A stretch of DNA of 64,000 bases from Chengkuizengella sp. SCS-71B. GTDB lineage: Bacteria; Bacillota; Bacilli; Paenibacillales; KCTC-33759. The DNA lies in NCBI RefSeq assembly GCF_040100845.1, contig NZ_JAZHSH010000001.1:3208501-3272500 (forward strand), read 5' to 3'. The notes beneath the pieces were generated by a model. The model was not told the DNA's origin, searched no databases, and worked only from the letters and a program-made list of their open reading frames with translations. Made by a program: the position numbers and the translations under genes. This document shows, one piece after another, positions 19,601 through 26,064 of the stretch; position 1 is the stretch's first letter, and the number at the start of each line of letters is the position of its first letter.

Positions 19601-22553
19601 ACCGATCTGTATCTTTCAATAATTTTAATATCATATCATCATAAGGATACTCTTGATGTTCATAAATATTGCCAAGCAGCTCCTGCATTTCACTCAACAT
19701 TTCATTAAATGATAGTTCATCATTAATCTGATAACGAACAGGTAAAAAATTTGCAAACATTCCTAACATACGATGAGTATCTGGATGTATTCTTGCTGCA
19801 GCTAAAGAACCTACAACAAACTCATCTTGCCCAGTATATTTACTTAATAAAATATAATACAAGGATAATAAATACGCATTTAAAGTAATATGATTTTTAT
19901 GGCATGTTTCATTAATCTGTTGCGTGATATGTTTTGATACATAAAAATAAACGGTTTCTCCTTCAAACGTTCTTTTTTCTTCCCTACGAAAGTCTGTTTG
20001 TAGCTGAAGTTGAGGGATAACTCCAGAGAGCTGACTTTTCCAAAATGATTCTTGTAATTGATATGAATCCGTTGTCTTCCAGTGTTCATGTCTCACAGCA
20101 AAATCTTTATATTGTATTGAGATAGGAGGTAATGAACGTTGGTGATATAAATCTAAAAATTCTTCCATTAATATATTGATAGAGATACCATCCATTACAA
20201 TATGATGCATATCGAGAATAAGTATCTTCTCATCATTTTCCTTAAGTACCCATCCCGCTCGTATCAATGGAGGCTCTTTGAGATTAAAAGGTACAATCAA
20301 ATCTTCTGGTCTTTCTAAATCTTTTAATTCGATCGTTAGAGAAGGCATTATTTTAGAAAATATATTTCCATTTATCCATTGAAATGAAGTTCTTAAGACT
20401 TCATGACGATCAATTAATTGATTTAATATTTTCTCCAGCCTCAATTTATCGGGTGTTCCTTTTATATTAAAAGCAACAGGCATATTATAGGATATACCAG
20501 TACCTTCGAGCTGCTCCTGAATGTATAATCTTTTTTGAGCGCTTGATACTGGATAAAATTCTTGTTCTGCAATTTTATTAATTGGAACATATGACTTTTT
20601 ATTTGCCTGCATGATGTATTTTGCTTGTTTTTCTATCGTAGCAAGTTGATAAAACTCAATGATTGGAAGTTCCACTTCAAATATTTTTTCTACTTCTGAA
20701 GCTAAAGTAGCTGCTTTTAAAGAGTTACCCCCGATTTCTAAAAAATGGCTTTTTCTATCAATTTGCTGTATTCCTAAAACTTCAGACCATAATTTTGTTA
20801 ATTTGTCTTCCGTTTCATTCATCGGTCTTTCTATGATCAGATCTTGTGTTTGTTCTTCAAGATATCGTTGTATTTCTTCTGCAATTGAGGAGTATTCCCC
20901 ATCTTCATACTGCGAAGCAAGTTTATATCTTTGCAATTTTCCACTGGTCGTTTTTGGAATACTTCTCACTGGGATTACATGTTTAATTTCCAATCCAGTT
21001 TGCAAATGAATAAATCTTTTAAGTTCCTGAACCAACGGGATAAATGCATCCGTTTTTTTACGAAAAACAACAAATGTTATGATGTCATCAGACTGGTTTT
21101 CTTCATTGAAAACTCCACATACTGCTATTTTACCTGCTTCAACACCTCGAACTTTTTCTGCAATTCCTTCAATATCATGAGGGTACACATTCTGCCCATT
21201 AATAAAGATGATGTCTTTTTTTCTTCCTGTTACAAATAACCGATCATGTTTCAGAAAGCCTAAATCTCCTGTAACAAGCCACCCATCTTCAGTAATGAGT
21301 TCTGTTGTTGCATCTGGATTGTTGTAATATCCTGAAGTTACATTTTTACCTCGTATTTCAATATTTCCTATTACACATTCTGGTAGTAGAAGATGATTAT
21401 CATTTGTAATCCGAATTTGACATCCTTCAACAGCATAACCTAAGTCAACAAAATGAATTTCATTTGAGGATGATTGATGAATAATTTCAACTTGATTTCC
21501 GAAACGAACAGAATCCCTTTTTACAGCTATAGATTGTAATGTTTCTTCAACTGGCGGGAAGGAAACAGCTAAACTTGCTTCTGCCATTCCATAAACTGGA
21601 AACATTGCATTTGGTGGCAAACCATAAGGTTCTAGAACAGAAAGAAAGCGATTTGCTAATTGATCTGATATTGGTTCAGCTCCATTAAAAATTAATCTTA
21701 TATGAGATAAATCCCAATGAGCTGCTTTCTCAGGTTTAAATGTTTTTAGAAAATGTTTATATCCAAAGTTAGGAGAAGCCAGTGAAGTGATTTTGTATTC
21801 ACTCGCTTTTTCCAGCCACAACATGGGTTGCATCACAAACAAAGTCGTTGGCATAATAAATTGTGAGATATTAGCATACATAGGTGATAAATGATAGCCG
21901 ATGAGTCCCATATCATGAGTAAGGGGCATCCAGCTTAATGTTGAATCCTGACTGCTCGTTTTCGAGTTTAATACGATTCCATTCATGTTTGCCAACAAAT
22001 TATCATGCGTGAGCATCACACCTTTAGGTTTCCCTGTGGAACCTGATGAGAACTGTATAAAAGCAATTTCACTACTTTGCACTTTCGCTATATTTCCAAA
22101 TTGATTCAAATCATTAATTTCACTTATCTCAATCGTTTTCCCCACAACTTCTGCATAAGGGATAGAGGATTCCATTTGGTTAAACGTTTCTTTTAGAGCA
22201 GGGAGAATGTCATAATCTGTGACTATATTAGGGTGATCTAAAATTTGATAAATTTCCAGTACTTTTTTACGGTGTTCATCGGTTGTTCCTATAGTCACTG
22301 GTACAGGGATCATTCCTCCTAATACACATGCCCAAAATAATAATATAAAGTTCTCATTTTCTTGAATTTGGAATATAATTTCCTGTCCTTTTTTAATACC
22401 TTGCCTCTGTAATCCATGAAGTATTCTTAATGATCTATCGTATAAATCAGAATAACTTAAGGTTTGTTCTTCCTTTTTTTTAATAAAAGTAATACTTTGA
22501 TTATCATTTTTACAATTTTCTATCACGTCGATTAAACTTTTAATTTTATTCAT
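13695..22553 (-). CDS. FAAL-NRPS: acyl-AMP ligase, ACP, (C-A-PCP)x2 with serine-type A domains, half C domain
   Basis: 2952 residues, the first gene of the operon. Residues 1-570 are a fatty acyl-AMP ligase (FSSGSTGKPKG, SWMPLTHDMGL, VTGRKKDI), followed by an ACP (EIGGNSLKAATL). Two C-A-PCP modules follow, with HHIVMDG and HHIVSDG condensation motifs. Both A domains read D-V-W-H-F-S-L-V-D-K at the GrsA-aligned specificity positions, the classical serine code (FDVSVWELFWW, FVPSM, FTSGEAL). The last carrier is EVGGNSLLLIRV. The final ~180 residues resemble only the C-terminal lobe of a condensation domain, without HHxxxDG. It should activate a fatty acid, acylate serine and add a second serine, then pass the chain to the KS protein. 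Start ATG 22553 is preceded by GAGGTG. Confidence 0.95.
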   Translation of the reverse strand: MNKIKSLIDVIENCKNDNQSITFIKKKEEQTLSYSDLYDRSLRILHGLQRQGIKKGQEIIFQIQENENFILLFWACVLGGMIPVPVTIGTTDEHRKKVLEIYQILDHPNIVTDYDILPALKETFNQMESSIPYAEVVGKTIEISEINDLNQFGNIAKVQSSEIAFIQFSSGSTGKPKGVMLTHDNLLANMNGIVLNSKTSSQDSTLSWMPLTHDMGLIGYHLSPMYANISQFIMPTTLFVMQPMLWLEKASEYKITSLASPNFGYKHFLKTFKPEKAAHWDLSHIRLIFNGAEPISDQLANRFLSVLEPYGLPPNAMFPVYGMAEASLAVSFPPVEETLQSIAVKRDSVRFGNQVEIIHQSSSNEIHFVDLGYAVEGCQIRITNDNHLLLPECVIGNIEIRGKNVTSGYYNNPDATTELITEDGWLVTGDLGFLKHDRLFVTGRKKDIIFINGQNVYPHDIEGIAEKVRGVEAGKIAVCGVFNEENQSDDIITFVVFRKKTDAFIPLVQELKRFIHLQTGLEIKHVIPVRSIPKTTSGKLQRYKLASQYEDGEYSSIAEEIQRYLEEQTQDLIIERPMNETEDKLTKLWSEVLGIQQIDRKSHFLEIGGNSLKAATLASEVEKIFEVELPIIEFYQLATIEKQAKYIMQANKKSYVPINKIAEQEFYPVSSAQKRLYIQEQLEGTGISYNMPVAFNIKGTPDKLRLEKILNQLIDRHEVLRTSFQWINGNIFSKIMPSLTIELKDLERPEDLIVPFNLKEPPLIRAGWVLKENDEKILILDMHHIVMDGISINILMEEFLDLYHQRSLPPISIQYKDFAVRHEHWKTTDSYQLQESFWKSQLSGVIPQLQLQTDFRREEKRTFEGETVYFYVSKHITQQINETCHKNHITLNAYLLSLYYILLSKYTGQDEFVVGSLAAARIHPDTHRMLGMFANFLPVRYQINDELSFNEMLSEMQELLGNIYEHQEYPYDDMILKLLKDTDRSRNPFFDTMLIFHNQLETNYTLETDDLKFTQYELHTNTSKLDFKLDIFPEEDGRLKCVLEYNCNLFIRETMVRFTEHYQNIIKSLINEPKLKIKEINILSKEENLKIIDVFNQTSSPYENNKTVVDLFVEQANKTPDNIAIQYKNRKLTYRELDEKSNQLAKTLLSYGVQSDHVIAVMAERSLEMIISMFAILKAGGAYLPIAPDLPRERIRYMLEDSQVQMILTQQKWINSISFHGKIMDVEDSQYYAGDVSALHKTSEYNNLAYVIYTSGSTGKPKGVMVEHYSVVNRIMWMQKTYSLNEQDIILQKTPISFDVSVWELFWWSFVGAKLVLLEPGGEKDPAHIVEVIDKQNITTMHFVPSMLQTFLDHLTQTNQWDSLQPLKKVFTSGEALHLHHVTKFNDFITPKNNAELINLYGPTEATVDVSYFSCTPLENRNVIPIGKPIDNTQLWIVNKHHQLQPIGIAGELCISGDGLARGYINKEEQTKEKFVPNPFKFGQRMYKTGDLARWLPDGNIEYLGRLDHQVKIRGYRIELGEIEACLLEHQDIDEAVVLVKEDLQGDSFLVAYIVSQDSFDVAQIRAFLKRSLPDYMIPARFAALEEMPLTSNGKINRIELQSRDKIVEVYSDNYVAPTNEIEEKLVGLWQEVLNINRIGVEDDFFELGGHSFKATMLATQIHEQFNVEIPLSEIFSSPKIRDIAKYIETAKISKHVTIKNSVNSEHYSLSSAQKRLFILQQIEGDNLTYHLPAAMEITGKLNEKLVQDTFQKILNRHEVLRTSFKLLDGEAVQFIHPKVTFQLEKLDQTYDNINQMMVDFMKPFDLSSAPLLRVGLVKQGKEKNILVFDMHHIVSDGLSMVNLTKEFMQIYQGFDLSPLKIQYKDYVEWQTEFLTTDKYEKQEKFWNNSLSGELPVLQLPTDFIRPPVRSGKGDKYEAKLDSQLLSSIKNLALEHETTVYVVMLAVFNILLAKYTKQEDIIVGSPITGRTHSDLKDLIGMFVNTLAMRNEPKESYTFKQFLQKVNRNALQAFENQDVPFEALVEKLNVKRDLSRNPIFDVMFVLQNMGTPSVKFDDLLCEQLPINHQHSKFDLTLEAIEEEQGMTLNFEFNVDLFHKSKIERLAHHFKQLIYIVTEQSNIQIRDMDFMSNEEKKKILYQFNNTEREYPKHKTIHKLFEEQVARTPNHVALTYKDEKMTYQTLNNKVNQLAIQLREKGVTNNTIVSIMVERSPEMIIGILAILKAGGAYLPISPQFPQERITFMLKDSECKLVLTQNEFKGNISFEGEIIVLNDSKNYITETNSIEDISSSEDLAYIIYTSGSTGKPKGVMIKHHSVVNRITWMQNNYPLHVSDVIMQKTPYTFDVSVWELFWWSWTGAQVHLLEPEGEKNPQMMIDAIEKHKITTMHFVPSMLQVFFEYVSGKSIESKLKSLKQVFTSGEALQLKQVEQFNDTLFKTNNTNLINLYGPTEATVDVSYYECTPFHGEQSVPIGKPIDNTKLYVVNESLQLQPIGVSGELCISGEGLATGYLNQEELTADKFVPDPFAVGQWMYKTGDLAKWNEDGQIEYLGRMDQQVKIRGYRIELGEIETQLLDIVDIQQAVVVDRKSTAGDLYLCAYYVSEQKFSVSDIRELLLKTLPDYMIPAYFMKLDKIPLTSNGKVDRKALPEPIITDRENLNTVPPTNEIQKKLLHIWSETIGHDMIGLYDNFFEVGGNSLLLIRVHSKLEEHWPQLIKVTDLFSHPTIYKLSEFIQSKSINKNELPIQFVRLPETYFESTSQQAVRSYSFKLEEEQLQIFKDMSQQLNVELSYILLALYGYLFAQITKNKQIPIQVLISDDMYMALELNLEQFTHFIEIPPYLKAKIQETNSNQSYTLNDLKQAQINHQKYNILPLFIHNRKTSLDTEIVNLFHISLGFLEIGSELMLISEFNGRKISNNKMKEFLQGFKQLSTIIVDQYASEYQVSATKEEEE

Positions 22554-22565
22554 TTCAACACCTCA

Positions 22566-22655
22566 ATTGGCTATTTTTAAATCAAACGGTTTATCTTCTA
22601 AATAACTAATTAATAATGCCAGTCTTTTCCTTTGACCAGATGATAGTTTAATCGT
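22566..22655 (-). pseudogene. Remnant of a cyclic-peptide-type ABC exporter gene
   Basis: A short open stretch on the minus strand just upstream of the FAAL-NRPS start translates to KLSSGQRKRLALLISYLED, followed by a few residues and a TGA stop. This matches the ABC signature region (LSxGQRKRLALL.AYLED) of the PvdE/YojI/SyrD family of peptide exporters. There is no start codon, no Walker A and no Walker B; the similarity ends where the Walker B strand should begin, and an in-frame stop lies 24 bases upstream of it. It is therefore a deletion remnant. The lost gene was on the same strand and probably exported the product of the downstream assembly line. Confidence 0.7.
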
Positions 22656-22892
22656 ACTATTTATAAAGAAAATTTAAGAAATTAAAAATCTTCTCTACAT
22701 CAATAAATTAATACACATATATAAAATTATAGAGTTCAAATGTTAATAAATAAAAACGCTATTTTTGTCATATTTAATCAAAATAATGAAAATTATTCTA
22801 ATATTCTTCCTAATTCTCTATATTTCATAAAACAATATACATATATGTATATTGTTTTATTTTATAGCTAAATGAAAGTAATTCTTAAACGA
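22656..22892. other. AT-rich upstream region of the NRPS operon
   Basis: No convincing gene. It presumably holds the promoter of the biosynthetic operon, but no clear -35/-10 pair stands out. It contains the 34-bp palindrome at 22827-22860 and a weak Fur-box-like dyad at 22782-22797. Confidence 0.5.
22827..22860. promoter_or_regulatory. 34-bp perfect palindrome upstream of the NRPS operon
   Basis: Both 17-base arms (ATAAAACAATATACATA and its exact complement) meet with no spacer. It lies about 275 bases before the FAAL-NRPS start and downstream of the prpB terminators. It could be an operator for a dimeric regulator or an AT-rich bidirectional terminator. The lack of a loop favours a protein-binding site, but this is inference. 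Confidence 0.5.
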
Positions 22893-22918
22893 TAAAAAAG
22901 CGTGACTTTTATGTCACA
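22893..22918 (-). terminator. Second terminator downstream of prpB
   Basis: On the minus strand GTGTGAC, a six-base loop and GTCACGC (one G-T pair) are followed by a run of six T. It backs up the stronger hairpin at 22971-22996. Confidence 0.6.
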
Positions 22919-22968
22919 CCTTAGACTTGCTTTATATGTTGTATTCATAGGATATAGCCAAAGTTATA

Positions 22969-22996
22969 AAAAAAGTGTGATGCTGAATCACACTTT
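22969..22996 (-). terminator. Rho-independent terminator of prpB
   Basis: AAAAGTGTGA and TCACACTTTT form a perfect 10-bp stem with a 6-base loop, followed on the minus strand by a T run. It lies 17 bases after the prpB stop codon. Confidence 0.85.
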
Positions 22997-23013
22997 TGAA
23001 TAGATCTATTTAC

Positions 23014-23928
23014 TTAATTCTCTCCGATATTAGGTAGTTGAGTTTTTGCAATGTTTTGATCTAATTGCTCATATTCATAGTATCCGATAGTTTCATACAA
23101 TTCTTTCCTCGTTTGCATCTTCTCAAGAGATTGTACTTGTGTTCCAGTATTAAATATTTCTGTAAATACATTTTCATAAGCTTTTGCTGCTACTCTTAAA
23201 GATGTTACAGGATAAATGACCATATTATAGCCCATTTCTCTAAATTGATCCGCTGAGTAGTAAGGCGTTTTTCCAAACTCTGTCATATTCGCTAGTAATG
23301 GAGCTTCTATCAATCCAGCCATTTTTCTAAATTCACTTTCTGAACTTAATGCTTCTGGAAAAATAGCATCAGCCCCTGCTTGAACATAAGCATTTGCTCT
23401 TTTAACTGCACTGTCAAAACCTTCTACTGATTTTGCATCCGTCCTAGCCACAACAAGGAGACTCGGTGCTGCTGTTTTTATCATTTTTATTTTCTGTATC
23501 ATATCTTCAGTACTTATTAGTTTTTTTCCGTTTAAATGACCACATTTCTTAGGTAAAATCTGATCTTCAATTTGTACTGCTGCCACTCTAGCCTCAACCA
23601 TTTCCTTTGCAGTACGAGCTACGTTAATGACCTCTCCAAAACCAGTATCGATATCTACTAGTACAGGTAAATTTGTTGTTCGAACTAGCTCACGTGCCCG
23701 ATCTGCAACCTCAGTAGATGTAACAATACCTATATCAGGTAAACCACGACTTGCAGTATAAGCTGCACCAGATAAATAAAGTGCTTTAAATCCTATTTTT
23801 TTTGCAATTAGTGCTGCCATAGCATCATGTGTACCTGGTAATTTTAATATTTCATTATCCGCAATCAAACCCTTCAACTGTATAGCTAGATCCGTTTGAC
23901 TCACTTCTTCTTCAATTAACCAACTCAT
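23014..23928 (-). CDS. prpB: Methylisocitrate lyase
   Basis: 304 residues, full length for the family. A TIM-barrel lyase of the isocitrate lyase/PEP mutase superfamily: PGTHDAMAALIAKK, LYLSGAAYTASRGLPD, LVDIDTGFG with metal-binding Asp, and the active-site loop KKCGHLNGK. It cleaves 2-methylisocitrate to pyruvate and succinate in propionate degradation. No prpC or prpD lies nearby, so the pathway must be completed elsewhere or the gene was separated from them. The start codon is unusual: the 20 bases before it lack a Shine-Dalgarno and appear to be the end of an IS607 element, while a GAGGAGGGG motif in the right orientation lies beyond the far end of that element. Expression is probably altered and may depend on transcription through tnpB. 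Confidence 0.93.
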   Translation of the reverse strand: MSWLIEEEVSQTDLAIQLKGLIADNEILKLPGTHDAMAALIAKKIGFKALYLSGAAYTASRGLPDIGIVTSTEVADRARELVRTTNLPVLVDIDTGFGEVINVARTAKEMVEARVAAVQIEDQILPKKCGHLNGKKLISTEDMIQKIKMIKTAAPSLLVVARTDAKSVEGFDSAVKRANAYVQAGADAIFPEALSSESEFRKMAGLIEAPLLANMTEFGKTPYYSADQFREMGYNMVIYPVTSLRVAAKAYENVFTEIFNTGTQVQSLEKMQTRKELYETIGYYEYEQLDQNIAKTQLPNIGEN

Positions 23929-23929
23929 A

Positions 23930-24110
23930 TGTATCCGTTGCCAAAACCTTATAAAACTCTATAAAGTCATGTTTATTTCCCTGTTCATCGTGTCCGATTT
24001 TGCCATGGCTACTCTCGTTTGATATAACACATCCAAGGGCGTAAATTCCCATACAACGAATGGTACACATCAACGATATCTTTTAAAGTGATATTACGCT
24101 GATTTGTTGA
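23930..24110 (-). ncRNA. Probable TnpB-associated guide RNA (omega/reRNA) region
   Basis: About 150 non-coding bases lie between the tnpB stop and the element end, on the tnpB strand. In IS605/IS607 families this 3' region, with the end of tnpB, encodes the RNA that guides TnpB, and the guide is the flanking sequence just past the element. I infer the RNA from position; I have not folded it. If the right end is correct, the guide would be the first codons of prpB. Confidence 0.45.
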
Positions 24111-25219
24111 TAGTTTGATAGATTCAGACTTGCATTATAGTCTCGATCTATCACCAAACCACATGAATTACATTGGTATGTACGATCTGATAGTTTAAGG
24201 TCTTTTTTTACTTCTCCACAACAACTACATGTCTTAGAAGATGGATACCATTTATCAGCGAGTATTAATTCAATTCCATAAAACTTACATTTGTACTCCA
24301 TTTGTTTTTTAAACTCATGTAAACATTGTTTTGCAATCGCTTTGGATAAATGTTTGTTTTTCATCATGCCTTTAATATTCAAATCTTCCATAACAACTTT
24401 AGATGGCTTGGTTTTCACGATCTCATTCGTTGTTTGATGCAAATAATTGTTTCTTATATTTGCTAATTTACGGTGTACTAACTTTATTTTCTTTTCGAGT
24501 TTTATAATGTTGCATGTTTTGACGAAACGGTTTCCCTCCTTATTCATTTCATATTTTTTTGATAGGGTGCGTTGCAACCTACGCAACTTCTTTTCCATCT
24601 TTTTGATTCTTTTTGTTTTGTTTATATTTTTAAACGTCATTCCATTACTACATACAGCTAAATCTTTAATACCTACATCAACACCGATAACTTCATCTGT
24701 TAATTCAATTTTCGATTGTTCTTCTTCCACTCCAACGGATAAATACCAGTACTTTCCGTCAAAACTTACTCTAGGGTTCATGTATTTCACTTCCATCGGA
24801 ATTTGTTCAGTTGTGTTAACCCATCCTACCTTTTCGATCAACACTTTCATTGGCTTTACTTTCAACTTTTCCGTGTCATTGTAAAACGATGGTTTACTTT
24901 TACGTCTGCTCTTAAACTTTGGTTTGTCAGCCAGACCTTTAAAGAAACGTTTATAAGCATTACAAGCATCTTTAACAGCTTGTTTAGCCACGTTATTTGA
25001 CACTTCATTTAGCCATTGCAACTCAGTTTTCTTTAATTGGGTTAGTTCTTTCCTCAACGTACCATCTAAGATAAACTTCCCACCGTTGTTGTAGTTTTCT
25101 TCTTGTCTTGCCAATGTCCAGTTGTAGATGAATCTTGCTGTACCAACGGATTGCCAAAGCTTCTGCTCTTGCTCTTCATTCGGCTTGATTCTAATTTTCT
25201 TGGCTAGGATCATCTTCAA
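24083..25219 (-). CDS. tnpB: RNA-guided endonuclease TnpB of the IS607 element
   Basis: 378 residues. N-terminal OrfB helix-turn-helix part (RFIYNWTLARQEENYN), then a RuvC-like core with all three acidic positions: GVDVGIKDLAV, VMEDLNIKGM and IDRDYNASLNL. A zinc ribbon CSCC...CNSC lies between the last two. All key residues are present, so it is probably active. TnpB cuts DNA at sites matching its guide RNA and favours retention of the element. It overlaps the end of tnpA by 29 bases. The start may be TTG at 25219 or ATG two codons later; AAGGAG serves both. Confidence 0.93.
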   Translation of the reverse strand: MKMILAKKIRIKPNEEQEQKLWQSVGTARFIYNWTLARQEENYNNGGKFILDGTLRKELTQLKKTELQWLNEVSNNVAKQAVKDACNAYKRFFKGLADKPKFKSRRKSKPSFYNDTEKLKVKPMKVLIEKVGWVNTTEQIPMEVKYMNPRVSFDGKYWYLSVGVEEEQSKIELTDEVIGVDVGIKDLAVCSNGMTFKNINKTKRIKKMEKKLRRLQRTLSKKYEMNKEGNRFVKTCNIIKLEKKIKLVHRKLANIRNNYLHQTTNEIVKTKPSKVVMEDLNIKGMMKNKHLSKAIAKQCLHEFKKQMEYKCKFYGIELILADKWYPSSKTCSCCGEVKKDLKLSDRTYQCNSCGLVIDRDYNASLNLSNYQQISVISL

Positions 25220-25811
25220 CTAACTCCTTAATCATTTTCTTAGCTTTGTTGGCTCTTTTACCTTGAAGTCTGCAACTAAACACAATTTGAATTAAATCCT
25301 CAACTAATTCTTGTTCTTCGGTTTTTTCCGTGTGATCTATAATTTCAATTGTTGTTCCATATTTGTCACATAGATTTTCTATTAATTCAAAACCAAATCG
25401 AATTAAACGATCTTTATAAAGGATGACTACTTTCTCTACTTCTGAATTCGTAATCTTATCTATGAGTTGATTTAATCCCTTTTTATTGTAGTTAATCCCA
25501 CTGCCAATATCAGAAATGATTTCAAATTGATAACCTTTTGCTAACATATAGGTTCTTACGTTTTCTATCTGTCTTTCAAGATCATCTTTTTGCTTATGGG
25601 AGGACACTCTACAATAACCTATGACTTTTTTGTTTAATTGCTTTTCTCCTTTAATACCTAAGAAGTGATTAAGTTGTTCTTGAGAATAATATCGATAACC
25701 ACTAACTGACACGTGATCAGGCTTAAATTTTCCTTGTTTATCCCAATTTCGCAATGTATCCTTTGTTTTTCCAATTAACTTTGCAAATTGGCCTATTGAG
25801 TAGTATTTCAA
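25191..25811 (-). CDS. tnpA: Serine-recombinase transposase of the IS607 element
   Basis: About 206 residues. A MerR-like DNA-binding domain (YSIGQFAKLIGKTKDTLRNWD) is followed by a serine recombinase domain with the nucleophile in GYCRVSSHKQKDDLERQ and the R-rich VVILYKDRLIRFGFELIE motif. This N-terminal HTH plus C-terminal catalytic order is diagnostic of IS607. I choose TTG at 25811 because AAGGAG is then 9 bases upstream; a TTG at 25820 touches the Shine-Dalgarno. It catalyses excision and integration of the element. Confidence 0.92.
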   Translation of the reverse strand: MKYYSIGQFAKLIGKTKDTLRNWDKQGKFKPDHVSVSGYRYYSQEQLNHFLGIKGEKQLNKKVIGYCRVSSHKQKDDLERQIENVRTYMLAKGYQFEIISDIGSGINYNKKGLNQLIDKITNSEVEKVVILYKDRLIRFGFELIENLCDKYGTTIEIIDHTEKTEEQELVEDLIQIVFSCRLQGKRANKAKKMIKELVEDDPSQEN

Positions 25812-25904
25812 ATCTATCAACTCCTTATCCTAATTATACCAACTATAGTATAAAAAAGATAAAGAGTTTTATAGACTTTCATAATTGTTATTTAACTGTT
25901 ATTA

Positions 25905-25913
25905 CCCCTCCTC
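25905..25913 (-). promoter_or_regulatory. Orphan Shine-Dalgarno, probably the original prpB ribosome site
   Basis: On the minus strand this reads GAGGAGGGG. The nearest downstream ATG is over 20 bases away, inside the IS607 end, and opens no sensible gene. prpB, 2 kb downstream on the same strand, has no ribosome site of its own. The simplest reading is that the IS separated the two. Confidence 0.55.
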
Positions 25914-26008
25914 TATAATCTATCCTTATATAAATATGAATAATTCATTAAATACTCTTTCCTTCCATACTAACTGGATTTATCTATGAGATCAAGAAGT
26001 ACACATAT

Positions 26009-26060
26009 AAAAAACCTTTCCAGTTTAAATATATATAGATATCAACTGGAAAGGTTTTTT
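26009..26060 (-). terminator. Strong, probably bidirectional terminator after the S41 protease gene
   Basis: A perfect 17-bp stem (AAAAAACCTTTCCAGTT and its complement) with an 18-base AT-rich loop. On the minus strand the stem ends in six T, four bases after the protease stop codon. Confidence 0.9.
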
Positions 26061-26064
26061 GTAA

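Larger units (their letters stand above)
23929..25899 (-). mobile_element. IS607-type insertion sequence (tnpA + tnpB)
   Basis: A two-gene element with a serine recombinase and TnpB, overlapping by a few codons as usual for IS607. An 11-bp inverted repeat, AGAGTTTTATA (25863-25873) and its complement (23950-23960), lies near the two ends. Boundaries are estimates: the right end abuts the prpB start codon and the left end is placed just before the orphan Shine-Dalgarno at 25905-25913. IS607 elements make no target duplication, so none is expected. Both proteins look intact, so the element may still be active. Confidence 0.75.

Noticed and set aside
24447-24884. 145-codon plus-strand frame within tnpB
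   Set aside because: Antisense to conserved RuvC coding sequence, hydrophobic low-complexity product, no start signal.
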